From Luteococcus sp038433135 (lineage in GTDB: Bacteria > Actinomycetota > Actinomycetes > Propionibacteriales > Propionibacteriaceae), in NCBI RefSeq assembly GCF_038433135.1, contig NZ_JBCDMV010000008.1, forward strand, positions 124,001 through 188,000: 64,000 nt of DNA, read 5' to 3'. This document shows, piece after piece, positions 24,725 through 33,831 of the stretch (within the stretch, counting starts at the first letter, position 1; every line of letters starts with the position of its first letter). The notes under the pieces were generated by a model. That model was not told where the DNA came from. It searched no databases and worked only from the letters and a program-made list of their open reading frames with translations. Position numbers and translations under genes: made by a program.

Positions 24725-24760
24725 CGAAACGCCCGGAGCCAGGTGGCTCCGGGCGTTTCG
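24725..24760. terminator. Bidirectional hairpin terminator between CDP-sugar cluster and glyS
   Basis: CGAAACGCCCGGAGCC (24725-24740) pairs perfectly with GGCTCCGGGCGTTTCG (24745-24760) around a four-base loop. There is no long T tract, as is common for actinobacterial terminators. It lies between convergent genes. A smaller CCCCGA/TCGGGG hairpin precedes it at 24708-24721. Confidence 0.8.
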
Positions 24761-24772
24761 CCGATGGGTTGG

Positions 24773-26152
<1,380 letters not shown>

Positions 26153-26316
26153 TTCTTCTTCTCCATGTCCTCAATGGACCCGACGCCTGGAGGGTGCCGG
26201 GCTGTGCGCAGCACCGCACAGTGCGGCCGTTCACGCTGCGGTCCACCCTATCGGGAATTGCCGACCAGCCCAGCCCTTGACACGACGGGCACCTTCCGCG
26301 CCCAGCCCAAGCCCGC

Positions 26317-26385
26317 TGGCCGAGCTCGTCGAGGACGGCTGAACCCCGGCCACGTTGGCCGGGCTTGTCGACCCCCCCCCCCCCC
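26317..26385. repeat. Repeat remnant and 14-base poly-C tract
   Basis: CCGAGCTCGTCGAGG and CCGGGCTTGTCGAC resemble arms of the dispersed repeat. They are followed by exactly 14 consecutive C (26372-26385), by far the longest homopolymer in the window. The tract ends 13 bases downstream of the ABM-like stop codon, in noncoding sequence upstream of glyS. Confidence 0.6.
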
Positions 26386-26398
26386 GGAGACGGACTCG

Positions 26399-26707
26399 TC
26401 AGAACCTCCTCGGCAGGTTCTCCCCCACCGTCTCGGGATCGGCGAAGGCGCTCGGTTCGTCGATGCACAGGCTGAGCAGCGGGGTCAGCGTCATCTTGGA
26501 CTCGTAGCCGCCCAGTGCCCAGCGGTAGGCACCGACGTGCTCCCAGCGGGTGACCAGGGCCCACAGTTCGGGATCGTCCAGATTCTGCACCAGGTCGATC
26601 GACTCCAGCCCCTGCTTGCTGCGAAAGAGTTCGACGGCGGCCTCGGCCTGCGCGAGGAAGGAGGGGCGCTGCGACGCCGAAACCCGAAAGCGGTTGATCA
26701 CGATCAC
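26399..26707 (-). CDS. Antibiotic biosynthesis monooxygenase (ABM)-like protein
   Basis: A 102-residue dimeric alpha/beta-barrel protein: VINRFRVSASQRPSFLAQAEAAVELF, then GLESIDLVQNLDDPELWALVTRWEHVGAYRWALG. Members are small monooxygenases or heme/quinone-binding proteins, and many have no known substrate. The start at 26707 is supported by TAGGCT six bases upstream in the leaderless arrangement. It is divergent from znuA, with a Zur-like palindrome between the two, so it may share zinc control. Confidence 0.75.
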   Translation of the reverse strand: MIVINRFRVSASQRPSFLAQAEAAVELFRSKQGLESIDLVQNLDDPELWALVTRWEHVGAYRWALGGYESKMTLTPLLSLCIDEPSAFADPETVGENLPRRF

Positions 26708-26713
26708 GACGCG

Positions 26714-26719
26714 AGCCTA
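26714..26719 (-). promoter_or_regulatory. -10 element TAGGCT of the ABM-like gene
   Basis: TAGGCT on the minus strand, six bases before GTG 26707, with no Shine-Dalgarno sequence. Confidence 0.5.
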
Positions 26720-26745
26720 GCGTTCGCCTCCCCACGACGATTTGC

Positions 26746-26776
26746 GAACCATTCTCATCTTTGTTGATAATGGTTC
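26746..26776. promoter_or_regulatory. Zur-type operator palindrome over the znuA promoter
   Basis: A 31-base imperfect palindrome with arms GAACCATTCTCATC and GTTGATAATGGTTC, 12 of 14 positions matching. Each strand carries TGANAATGGTTC, close to actinobacterial Zur boxes. The znuA -10 element GATAAT (26766-26771) lies inside it and ends seven bases before ATG 26779, so zinc-loaded Zur bound here would block transcription. Confidence 0.75.
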
Positions 26777-26778
26777 CC

Positions 26779-27711
26779 ATGAAGAACCGCCTGACCGCGC
26801 TTGTCGCCTCCGCCCTGCTCCTGATCGCCCCGGCCTGTGGCTCCACCACGCCCGCCGCCGAAGACGACAAGCTCACCGTCGTGGCGGCCTTCTACCCGCT
26901 GCAGTTCGTGGCGGAGCGGGTCGCCGGCGAGCGGGCGACGGTGACCAGCCTCACCTCTCCGGGTCAGGAGGCACACGACGTAGACCTCTCCGCCAAGCAG
27001 GTCGCCTCGTTGACGGAGGCGGATCTGGTGATCTACCAGAAGGGCTTCCAGAGCGCCGTCGACGATGCGGTGCAACAGGCACAGCCCAAGAGGGTGATCG
27101 ACGTCAGCACCGCCGTCGAACTGATGGAATCGGCCACCGACGACGGTCACGAGCATCACGAGCACTCCGAGGGCGACGGCCACGAGCACGCCACCGATCC
27201 GCACATCTGGCTGGACCCCACCAACATGGCCGCGATCACCAGTGCGGTCGCCACCACGCTTGCCGAGGTCGACGCCGAGGGCTCCGACGCCCTCACGGCC
27301 AATGCGGACAAGCTGAAGACCGAGCTGACCACGCTGGACAACGACTTCACCGCCGGGCTGAAGAACTGCCAGCGCAAGGAGTTCATCACCTCGCACGCCG
27401 CCTTCGGCTACCTGGCCCATGCCTACGGCCTGACCCAGATCGGGATCTCCGGCCTCTCCCCCGAATCCGACCCGTCGCCCACCCGGATCGCCGAGGTGCA
27501 GAAGCTGGCCAGGGAACACGGCGTCACCACCATCTTCTACGAGACCCTCACCTCCCCGGGGCATGCCAAGGCGATTGCCGGCGACCTGAAGCTGAGGACC
27601 GACGTGCTGGACCCGATCGAGGGGATCACCCCCGAATCCAAGGGCACCGACTACATTGCAGTGCAGCGCGCGAACCTCGCCGCCCTGAAAACCGCGAACG
27701 GATGCCAGTGA
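26779..27711 (+). CDS. znuA: Zinc ABC transporter substrate-binding lipoprotein
   Basis: Captures zinc outside the membrane for the ABC importer encoded next. The 310-residue precursor has a signal peptide ending in a lipobox-like APAC (Cys near residue 20). VVAAFYPLQFVAERVAG begins the mature domain. A histidine-rich loop (DDGHEHHEHSEGDGHEH, near residues 121-137) and DPHIWLDP supply metal ligands. ATG 26779 is chosen over the upstream TTG because the GATAAT -10 box ends seven bases before it. The downstream ATPase gene overlaps its 3' end. Manganese or another metal is less likely given the zur gene in the operon. Confidence 0.93.
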   Translation: MKNRLTALVASALLLIAPACGSTTPAAEDDKLTVVAAFYPLQFVAERVAGERATVTSLTSPGQEAHDVDLSAKQVASLTEADLVIYQKGFQSAVDDAVQQAQPKRVIDVSTAVELMESATDDGHEHHEHSEGDGHEHATDPHIWLDPTNMAAITSAVATTLAEVDAEGSDALTANADKLKTELTTLDNDFTAGLKNCQRKEFITSHAAFGYLAHAYGLTQIGISGLSPESDPSPTRIAEVQKLAREHGVTTIFYETLTSPGHAKAIAGDLKLRTDVLDPIEGITPESKGTDYIAVQRANLAALKTANGCQ

Positions 27712-28499
27712 ACCACTCCGCAACACCCCTGGTGGAGGGCCGCGACCTGGTCGTCGCCCTGCAGGGGCACGAGATCCTGCATGGGGTCAGCGCCCGGGTG
27801 ATGCCCGGCGAGACCGTTGCGCTGCTGGGCGGCAATGGCTCCGGCAAGACCACCCTGGTGCGCACCCTGCTGGGTCTGGCCCCGGTCAGCTCCGGCGAAC
27901 GACGCCTGTTCGGCACCCCACTGGAGCGCTTCCACGACTGGCAACGGGTGGGTCATGTTCCCCAGCGGGTCACCCTGCAACTGGCCAATGCGACGGTGGG
28001 TGAGGTGGTGGCAACCGGCCGGCTCGGCCGTCGCGGCCCCTTCATCCCGATGCGACGGGCCGACCGCGCCGCGATCGGCCAGGCCCTGGAACGGGTGCAG
28101 CTGACCGAACTGCGCAAGGCACCCTTCCTGCGGCTGTCGGGTGGGCAGCAGCAGCGCGCCCTGATCGCCCGCGCGCTGTGCACCGAACCCGAGCTGCTGG
28201 TGCTGGACGAGCCCTTGGCCGGGTTGGACATGGACACCCAACGTGCCCTGGCCGCGGTGCTCGGCGAGCTCAAGCAGGATGGCCTGGGCATCCTGGTGGT
28301 ACTGCACGAACTGGGACCGCTGGAGGGCCTGATCGACCGCTCCGTCGTGCTTCGCACCGGTCAGGTGATCCACGACGGTCCGCTGCTGGCCGGGCCCGGT
28401 CTCGGTGGCCACCACCACTACACCAACCCCCAGACCGCGCCACCGCTCCCCGCGCCCCGGCTGCTGGCCGAGAACCGACCCCCGCGGGAGAACCGATGA
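27702..28499 (+). CDS. znuC: Zinc ABC transporter ATP-binding protein
   Basis: A 265-residue ATPase of the metal importer. Walker A is GGNGSGKTT, the Q-loop follows PQRVTLQ, the signature is LSGGQQQR, Walker B is LLVLDEP and the switch is VVLHE. All residues for hydrolysis are present. The C-terminus is extended and contains GGHHHY, a possible minor metal site. The start is ATG 27702, or GTG 27708 which would give a GTGA overlap with the znuA stop. Its stop overlaps the permease ATG as ATGA. Confidence 0.93.
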   Translation: MPVNHSATPLVEGRDLVVALQGHEILHGVSARVMPGETVALLGGNGSGKTTLVRTLLGLAPVSSGERRLFGTPLERFHDWQRVGHVPQRVTLQLANATVGEVVATGRLGRRGPFIPMRRADRAAIGQALERVQLTELRKAPFLRLSGGQQQRALIARALCTEPELLVLDEPLAGLDMDTQRALAAVLGELKQDGLGILVVLHELGPLEGLIDRSVVLRTGQVIHDGPLLAGPGLGGHHHYTNPQTAPPLPAPRLLAENRPPRENR

Positions 28500-29479
28500 A
28501 CGAACTGTTCGGCGTCGCCTTCATGCAGCGCGCCCTGATTGCCGCCTTCCTCTCCGGCCTGATGTCCCCGGCGATCGGCACCTACATCGTGCAGCGCCGG
28601 CTCAGCCTGCTGGGCGACGGACTGGGCCACGTCGCCGTCGCCGGGGTGGGCTTGAGCTTTCTCACCGGCACCGCTCCCCTGCCACTGGCGATCGCGGTCT
28701 GCGTGGCGGGCGCGGTGGCCGTGGAGCTGCTGCGCCAGCAGGGCCGCGCCACCGGCGACGTCGGGCTGGCCGTGCTCTTCTACGGCGGACTGGCCTCCGG
28801 CGTGATGATGGCCGGTCTGGGCGGTCAGGGCACCGGCGCGCTCTCCCAATTCCTGTTCGGCTCGCTCACCACCGTCTCCGAGTCCGATCTGGTGGTGGTC
28901 AGCATCCTGGCCAGCGTGGTCCTGCTCTTCTGCGTCGGGCTGTGGCCACGACTGTTCGCGATCTGTGCCGACGAGGACTTCAGTCAGGTCCTGGGGCTGA
29001 AGGTGCGCTGGCTGAACCTGCTGATCGTGGTGCTGGCCGCGGTCACCGTCACCATGAGCATGCGCACCGTCGGTCTGCTGCTGGTCAGCGCCATGATGGT
29101 GATTCCGGTGGCCACCGCCCAGAACCTGTTCGTCAGCTTCAAGGCCTGCCTGTTCGGTTCGATGGCGATCGGCGCCAGCGTGGCCTTCGGCGGCACCGTC
29201 GGCTCCTACTTCTGGAACACGGCGTCGGGCGCGACGATCGTGGTCTGCGCCATCGCGCTCTTCCTGGCCACCTGGCCCTTCACCGCGATCCTGCACCGCC
29301 GGCACGCCACATGGGCGGCCAAGCATGAACTGGTGGTGCCGGTGGAGCACGTCATCTGCGCCGAACCGCCGCACAGCCACGACGGCGACCACGTCGCCAT
29401 CCAGCACGGTGACCACGTCGACTACCTGCACGACGGGCACCGGCACGCACCCCACGGAGACCACTTCGATGAGCACTGA
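28496..29479 (+). CDS. znuB: Zinc ABC transporter permease with histidine-rich C-terminal tail
   Basis: A 327-residue ABC-3 family permease with about eight hydrophobic segments. RRLSLLGDGLGHVAVAGVGL and the EDFSQVLGLKVRWLN coupling loop are typical. The last 45 residues are hydrophilic and contain about 12 histidines (PHSHDGDHVAIQHGDHVDYLH, then GHRHAPHGDHFDEH). Most ZnuB proteins lack such a tail; if it is cytosolic it may buffer or sense zinc. The ATG overlaps the ATPase stop. The zur gene begins inside its last codons. Confidence 0.92.
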   Translation: MNELFGVAFMQRALIAAFLSGLMSPAIGTYIVQRRLSLLGDGLGHVAVAGVGLSFLTGTAPLPLAIAVCVAGAVAVELLRQQGRATGDVGLAVLFYGGLASGVMMAGLGGQGTGALSQFLFGSLTTVSESDLVVVSILASVVLLFCVGLWPRLFAICADEDFSQVLGLKVRWLNLLIVVLAAVTVTMSMRTVGLLLVSAMMVIPVATAQNLFVSFKACLFGSMAIGASVAFGGTVGSYFWNTASGATIVVCAIALFLATWPFTAILHRRHATWAAKHELVVPVEHVICAEPPHSHDGDHVAIQHGDHVDYLHDGHRHAPHGDHFDEH

Positions 29480-29894
29480 ACCAGAGATGAGCACTCAGCC
29501 CCGCAAGGCCGGCCGTACCGGCCAGCGCACCACCCGGCAGCGGCTGGCGATCCGCGCGCTGCTGACCGACATCGACGGCTTCCGCAGCGCCCAACAACTG
29601 CACGAGGAATTGCGCGCCGCCGGGGATTCCGTCGGGCTGGCCACCGTCTACCGCACCCTGCAGGCCATGGCCGATTCCGGCGAGGTGGACGCGATCCGCA
29701 CCGACGACGGGGAGATGGTCTACCGCCAGTGCTCCGACGGCCACCATCACCACCTGGTCTGCCGGGAGTGCGGCCGGACGGTGGAGATCAGCGCCAAGGT
29801 GGTGGAGCAGTGGGCCGCCGAGGTGGCCGCGGAGCACGGCTTTCGGGATGCGGGGCACGAGATCGAGCTCTTCGGGCTCTGCTCGGTCTGCTGA
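29469..29894 (+). CDS. zur: Zinc uptake regulator, Fur family
   Basis: A 141-residue Fur-family repressor. The DNA-binding winged helix covers residues 15-80 (RTTRQRLAIRALL, VGLATVYRTLQAM). The dimerisation domain carries the metal ligands HHHHLVCRECGRTVE and the paired cysteines GLCSVC at the C-terminus. Position after znuACB and the palindrome over their promoter make zinc the expected co-repressor. ATG 29469 overlaps the permease stop by 11 bases; ATG 29487 is an alternative. The gene converges on recO with six bases between stops. Confidence 0.93.
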   Translation: MSTEPEMSTQPRKAGRTGQRTTRQRLAIRALLTDIDGFRSAQQLHEELRAAGDSVGLATVYRTLQAMADSGEVDAIRTDDGEMVYRQCSDGHHHHLVCRECGRTVEISAKVVEQWAAEVAAEHGFRDAGHEIELFGLCSVC

Positions 29895-29900
29895 ACAGCC

Positions 29901-30674
29901 TCAGAACGGACGCGTGACCGGGGTCTGCGAGTCACTGCGGTTCACATAGGGCATGGAGCGCAGCCCCCGCTCCAGGTGCCACTGCACGAAGGCCTGGATC
30001 AGTCCACTGCCTTCCCGCTGGCGGGGGCTCTGGACGTCACGGGTCTGCGTCCAGTCGCCGGTGAGCAGGGCCTGCAGGTAGCCGATGGTCTCGGGCCGGG
30101 GTCGCGCAGAGCCGGGCGGGCGGCATTCGACGCACACCATCCCACCGGCCGACGGGTTGAAGAACTGGTGCGGGCCGGCGGTGCCGCACCGGGCGCAGGC
30201 CTCCAGCGCCGGCGCGTAGCCGGCCACGGCCAGGGCGCGCAGCAGGTAGGAGTCCAGCACCATGGTTGCCGGACGGGGCCCGTCGGTGGTGCCCTTCCCC
30301 AGCACCCGCAGGGCCCCCACCAGCAGGCGGTACTGCTGCAGCGCCGGTTCGCGTTCCTCCGCCACCAGCCGGTCCGCCGTCTCCAGCATCACCTGACCGC
30401 AGCAATAGGCGTCGTAATCCGTCAGCAGCGGCTCACCAAAGGCGTGCAGGCTCTCGGCCTGCGCGACGACGTCCAGGGCACGCCCGGTGGCGAACTGCAC
30501 ATCGACGTGGCTGAAGGGCTCCAGCCGTCCGCCGAACTTGGACGAGGTGCGCCGTACCCCGCGGGCCACGGCCCGGATCTTGCCATTCTGCCGGCTCAGC
30601 AGGGTGATGATCCGGTCCGCTTCGCCCAGCTTGTGGGTCCGCAGCACGACGGCTTCATCACGATAGGTGGGCAC
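29901..30674 (-). CDS. recO: DNA repair protein RecO
   Basis: Recombination mediator that loads RecA with RecR at gaps. The 257-residue protein has an N-terminal OB fold (YRDEAVVLRTHKLGEADRIITLL), a helical domain, and a zinc-binding segment CARCGTAG...CVECRPP near residues 160-185. GTG 30674 has CAGAAT six bases upstream and no Shine-Dalgarno, consistent with a leaderless message. Era is encoded about 8 kb away rather than adjacent, although era-recO is a common pairing. Confidence 0.93.
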   Translation of the reverse strand: MPTYRDEAVVLRTHKLGEADRIITLLSRQNGKIRAVARGVRRTSSKFGGRLEPFSHVDVQFATGRALDVVAQAESLHAFGEPLLTDYDAYCCGQVMLETADRLVAEEREPALQQYRLLVGALRVLGKGTTDGPRPATMVLDSYLLRALAVAGYAPALEACARCGTAGPHQFFNPSAGGMVCVECRPPGSARPRPETIGYLQALLTGDWTQTRDVQSPRQREGSGLIQAFVQWHLERGLRSMPYVNRSDSQTPVTRPF

Positions 30675-30732
30675 CCATGGATTCTGCCACGCACCGTGGA
30701 GCCGGTGACCCGACCCCTCCTAGACTGAACGC
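30675..30732. promoter_or_regulatory. Divergent leaderless promoters, recO / unknown gene
   Basis: CAGAAT (minus strand, 30681-30686) ends six bases before GTG 30674. TAGACT (plus strand, 30721-30726) ends six bases before ATG 30733. The intergenic region is 58 bases. Confidence 0.5.
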
Positions 30733-32082
30733 ATGTCCAACCCGACGCTTGAGCTGGATCAGACCATCCGTCGTCTCCATGACCTGTCAGAGCCACCCTT
30801 CGACTGGCGGGTGGGTTCGGTGAAGCAGCTGGCCAAGCGTGTTGGCGCGTCACCGCTGGGCCGCTTGCGCGTCAAGGGCGTGGAGTTTCCCGACGGCGAG
30901 CGGTTCGCCTTCAAGGCCGAGGACGGCACCGTGCAAGGTTTCGGCACCCTGATCACCGACGCTGACCTGGACCAGGCCTTCGCCGCCGCAGATGCCGCGG
31001 CCACCGAGCAGTTCGGGAATCCGGTGGGCACGGTGCGCTATGTGCCGTGCAATCGCCGTCGGGTGTGGCGGATGCCCACCGGGCATGACTTCGAACTGGT
31101 GCAGAGCCTGGGCTCGCTCTCGCTGAACGTCATCGCCGACAACTTCCGTCACCAGCAGACCGCCCCTCCCACCAGTGAGCAGATCACCGACGGCTGCATC
31201 GAGATCATCGACACCGTCACCATTGCCCTGCGTGAGCTGCTGGCCAGCGAGCCCGAGACCTGGCGGCTGTGCCGCCTGCTGAACGCGGTCGAACCGGTGA
31301 GTCTGGTGCCGGAGATGCCGGTGCTGGTGGAATTCGACCGTCGCGAGGCACCCTTCGTGGTCTCAGCCATCCGCTCCGACCTCTCTGTCGCGCGATTCGA
31401 GATGCTCTCCCTCAACCCCTTCATCGCCGAGGACTGGCCAGAACGCGACCTCGATTCGCTCTTCGACGAGCTGGTCTGTGTCCTGGAGGAGACCTATGGG
31501 GAGTGCCTCGACGATCACGGCGACGAGCAGGTCTGGCTGATCAACGACTGGACTGTTCACGTGTTCCTGGAGGATGAGTGGGTGCGGATGCGCCTGGAAC
31601 CCCCGTCGCAGCAGCCGGCCGAGCAAGCCTCGGATGAGCTGTTCACCCAGCCCGCCGAGGCGACGCCCGAGGTGCAGGCCGCGGTGGAAACGGCCAGCAG
31701 GATCCTCGACGGCGAGTACGACTTCACCGTCGAGAACATCGACGCCCTCGCCCGCCTCCTGCGGTTGCCGACGGACAGCCAGATCGACCCGATGGACCGC
31801 AACGAGGGGAACGACGTTGTCCTCCCCAACCCCCTGGGCGCCTTCCAATGGGCGCTGGAGGGCAACGCCGACGACGAGTCCCGGTTCAACCACCTGCGCG
31901 TGGCCTTCGACCCCGGCCAGACGGGGCCCGAGGACTTCGAGCGGGTAAAGGGTTGGTTCGAACAGGCCTGGACCCCCACCCACGAGGAGGAGGACGGCTG
32001 GGCCGCGTGGTACCACTCACACGGCACCGCGGAACTCAAGGCCATGGAGAACTACCTGTTGTTCACCATCGCGCCCGACTGA
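30733..32082 (+). CDS. Hypothetical protein, 449 aa
   Basis: Not recognised. It is soluble, acidic and without signal peptide, membrane segment or cysteine-rich motif. Two halves can be seen. Residues 1-290 have mixed alpha/beta character, with an acidic stretch near LEETYGECLDDHGDEQVW. The second half begins after a Pro/Ala/Glu-rich linker (near residues 290-315) and is rich in Asp/Glu/Trp, ending AWYHSHGTAELKAMENYLLF. The ATG lies six bases after a clear TAGACT -10 element, so expression is likely. A hairpin follows the stop. Confidence 0.75.
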   Translation: MSNPTLELDQTIRRLHDLSEPPFDWRVGSVKQLAKRVGASPLGRLRVKGVEFPDGERFAFKAEDGTVQGFGTLITDADLDQAFAAADAAATEQFGNPVGTVRYVPCNRRRVWRMPTGHDFELVQSLGSLSLNVIADNFRHQQTAPPTSEQITDGCIEIIDTVTIALRELLASEPETWRLCRLLNAVEPVSLVPEMPVLVEFDRREAPFVVSAIRSDLSVARFEMLSLNPFIAEDWPERDLDSLFDELVCVLEETYGECLDDHGDEQVWLINDWTVHVFLEDEWVRMRLEPPSQQPAEQASDELFTQPAEATPEVQAAVETASRILDGEYDFTVENIDALARLLRLPTDSQIDPMDRNEGNDVVLPNPLGAFQWALEGNADDESRFNHLRVAFDPGQTGPEDFERVKGWFEQAWTPTHEEEDGWAAWYHSHGTAELKAMENYLLFTIAPD

Positions 32083-32089
32083 TGAATCG

Positions 32090-32122
32090 CAGGTGACCGG
32101 CGGGGCTGAGCCGTCACCTGTT
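32090..32122 (+). terminator. Hairpin after the 449-residue hypothetical gene
   Basis: CAGGTGAC (32090-32097) pairs with GTCACCTG (32113-32120), and an inner GGC/GCC extends the stem with one bulge. TT follows. It begins eight bases after the stop codon. Confidence 0.55.
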
Positions 32123-32185
32123 CGTCATCATGCCCATGGCGAACAGCTCTGGCCCTGACCGGAGCACCCGGGTGAGGATCGTCAC

Positions 32186-33790
32186 ATGAGCCTCAAGAAG
32201 ACCGCCGCCGGAGCAGCCGCCGCCACCGTGGCCGCGCTCGCCGCCCAGGACCTCCTGCAGACCAAGCACGCCCTGCGCCGCAATTTCCCGGTGCTCGCCC
32301 GCGCCCGTTACGGCCTGGAGGCGATCGGGCCGGAGTTGCGCCAGTACATCGTCACCGGCAATGACGAGGAGCGCCCCTTCAGCCGCGACCAGCGGCGCTG
32401 GGTCTACGCGTCGTCCAAGGGACAGAACAACTACTTCGGTTTCGGCACGGACAATGACGTGGAGAACCAGGAGTACCCGGTGGTCAAGCACCGCACCTTC
32501 TCCGACGTGGCCCCTGCCTCCCCGCTTCACCTGGACCCGTCGCGTCCCGTGCCCTGCGCCAAGGTGGTCGGAGGGCCGCGCGGCCGACGCAAGGCCTTCC
32601 GCCCCAGTTCCGTGGTGAATGTCTCCGCGATGAGCTTCGGTTCGCTCAGCCCGCAGGCCATCCAGGCGATCAACAAGGGCGCCGCGCTGGCCGGCTTCAT
32701 GCACAACACCGGCGAGGGTGGCCTGTCCGACCACCACCGTCAGGGCGGGGACCTGATGCTGCAGATCGGCACCGGCTACTTCGGCTGCCGCGACGCCGAC
32801 GGCAATTTCGATCTGGAGAAGCTGGCCGGCGTCGTCGAGTCGGCCCCGGTCAGGATGATCGAGATCAAGCTGAGCCAGGGCGCCAAGCCCGGGCTGGGCG
32901 GTCACCTGCCCGGCGCCAAGGTGAACGCGGAGATTGCCCAGATCCGCGGCGTCGAAGAGGGCAAGGACGTGGTCAGCCCGTCGCGGCACACCGCCTTCCG
33001 CAACATCGACGAGCTGCTGGACTTCGTCGAGCGGGTCGCCGAGCGCACGGGGCTCCCGGTGGGAATCAAGTCCGCCGTCGGCGACCTGGGCTTCTGGCAC
33101 GAGCTGGCCGACACGATGAGCGACGGCAGCCGCGGGGTTGACTTCATCACCATCGACGGCGGCGAGGGCGGCACCGGTGCGGCGCCGATGGTCTTCTCCG
33201 ACAGCGTCTCCTACCCCTTCCGGGTGGGTTTCACCGAGGTCTACCGGATCTTCGCCGAGCGCGGTTTGAGCGACCGCGTTGTGTGGATCGGTTCCGGCAA
33301 GCTGGGCCTGCCGGACAATGCGATCGTCGCCTTCGCGCTGGGCGCGGACATGGTGCACGTCGCCCGGGAGGCGATGCTGGCGATCGGCTGCATCCAGGCG
33401 CAGAAGTGCCACACCGACGAGTGCCCCACCGGCGTCGCCACCCAGAACAAGTGGCTGGCGCACGGGCTGGAGCCGCAGGGCAAGGCCGAGCGGCTGGCCC
33501 GCTATGTGCAGACCCTGCGGCGTGACCTGCTGAAGGTCTCCGAGGCCGCCGGCGTCGAGCATCCCGCGCTGCTCAGCCCGGACGACGTCGACATCATGCA
33601 CGGCACCAATGGTCACCAGAGCCTGCGGGAGATCTACGGCTACCGCGACGGTTGGGGCGTGCCCGGCCAGGAGATCCGTGACGAGATTGCCCGGATCATG
33701 CGAGCCGGCGATGACCAGGCGGGCAAGGACGAGGTGGTGCAGCACGAGCCGGTGGACAACTCGGCACACACCGACGCCCCGACCGGCTGA
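32186..33790 (+). CDS. Glutamate synthase-like FMN-binding protein (orphan GltB central domain)
   Basis: A 534-residue protein with the FMN-binding TIM barrel of glutamate synthase: VVNVSAMSFGSLSPQAIQAINKGA, HNTGEGGLSDHH, IEIKLSQGAKPGLGGHLPG, TIDGGEGGTGAAP and the Fe-S-type cysteine motif CIQAQKCHTDECPTGVATQ. It lacks the glutaminase and the C-terminal beta-helix of full GltB. The N-terminus has an Ala-rich hydrophobic stretch (residues 7-20) that could anchor it. Its physiological reaction is not established for such stand-alone proteins. GAGGATC precedes ATG 32186. Confidence 0.88.
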   Translation: MSLKKTAAGAAAATVAALAAQDLLQTKHALRRNFPVLARARYGLEAIGPELRQYIVTGNDEERPFSRDQRRWVYASSKGQNNYFGFGTDNDVENQEYPVVKHRTFSDVAPASPLHLDPSRPVPCAKVVGGPRGRRKAFRPSSVVNVSAMSFGSLSPQAIQAINKGAALAGFMHNTGEGGLSDHHRQGGDLMLQIGTGYFGCRDADGNFDLEKLAGVVESAPVRMIEIKLSQGAKPGLGGHLPGAKVNAEIAQIRGVEEGKDVVSPSRHTAFRNIDELLDFVERVAERTGLPVGIKSAVGDLGFWHELADTMSDGSRGVDFITIDGGEGGTGAAPMVFSDSVSYPFRVGFTEVYRIFAERGLSDRVVWIGSGKLGLPDNAIVAFALGADMVHVAREAMLAIGCIQAQKCHTDECPTGVATQNKWLAHGLEPQGKAERLARYVQTLRRDLLKVSEAAGVEHPALLSPDDVDIMHGTNGHQSLREIYGYRDGWGVPGQEIRDEIARIMRAGDDQAGKDEVVQHEPVDNSAHTDAPTG

Positions 33791-33818
33791 CGCGCGGGTG
33801 CGGGGACGGCCGCGGCGC

Positions 33819-33824
33819 TAGGCT
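33819..33824 (+). promoter_or_regulatory. -10 element TAGGCT of uppS
   Basis: TAGGCT ends seven bases before GTG 33832, in the leaderless arrangement. It lies in the 41-base gap after the FMN protein gene. Confidence 0.5.
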
Positions 33825-33831
33825 CGCAGGT

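Noticed and set aside
26153..26398. T-box leader upstream of glyS
   Set aside because: No specifier loop, no T-box core sequence and no terminator/antiterminator pair could be recognised.
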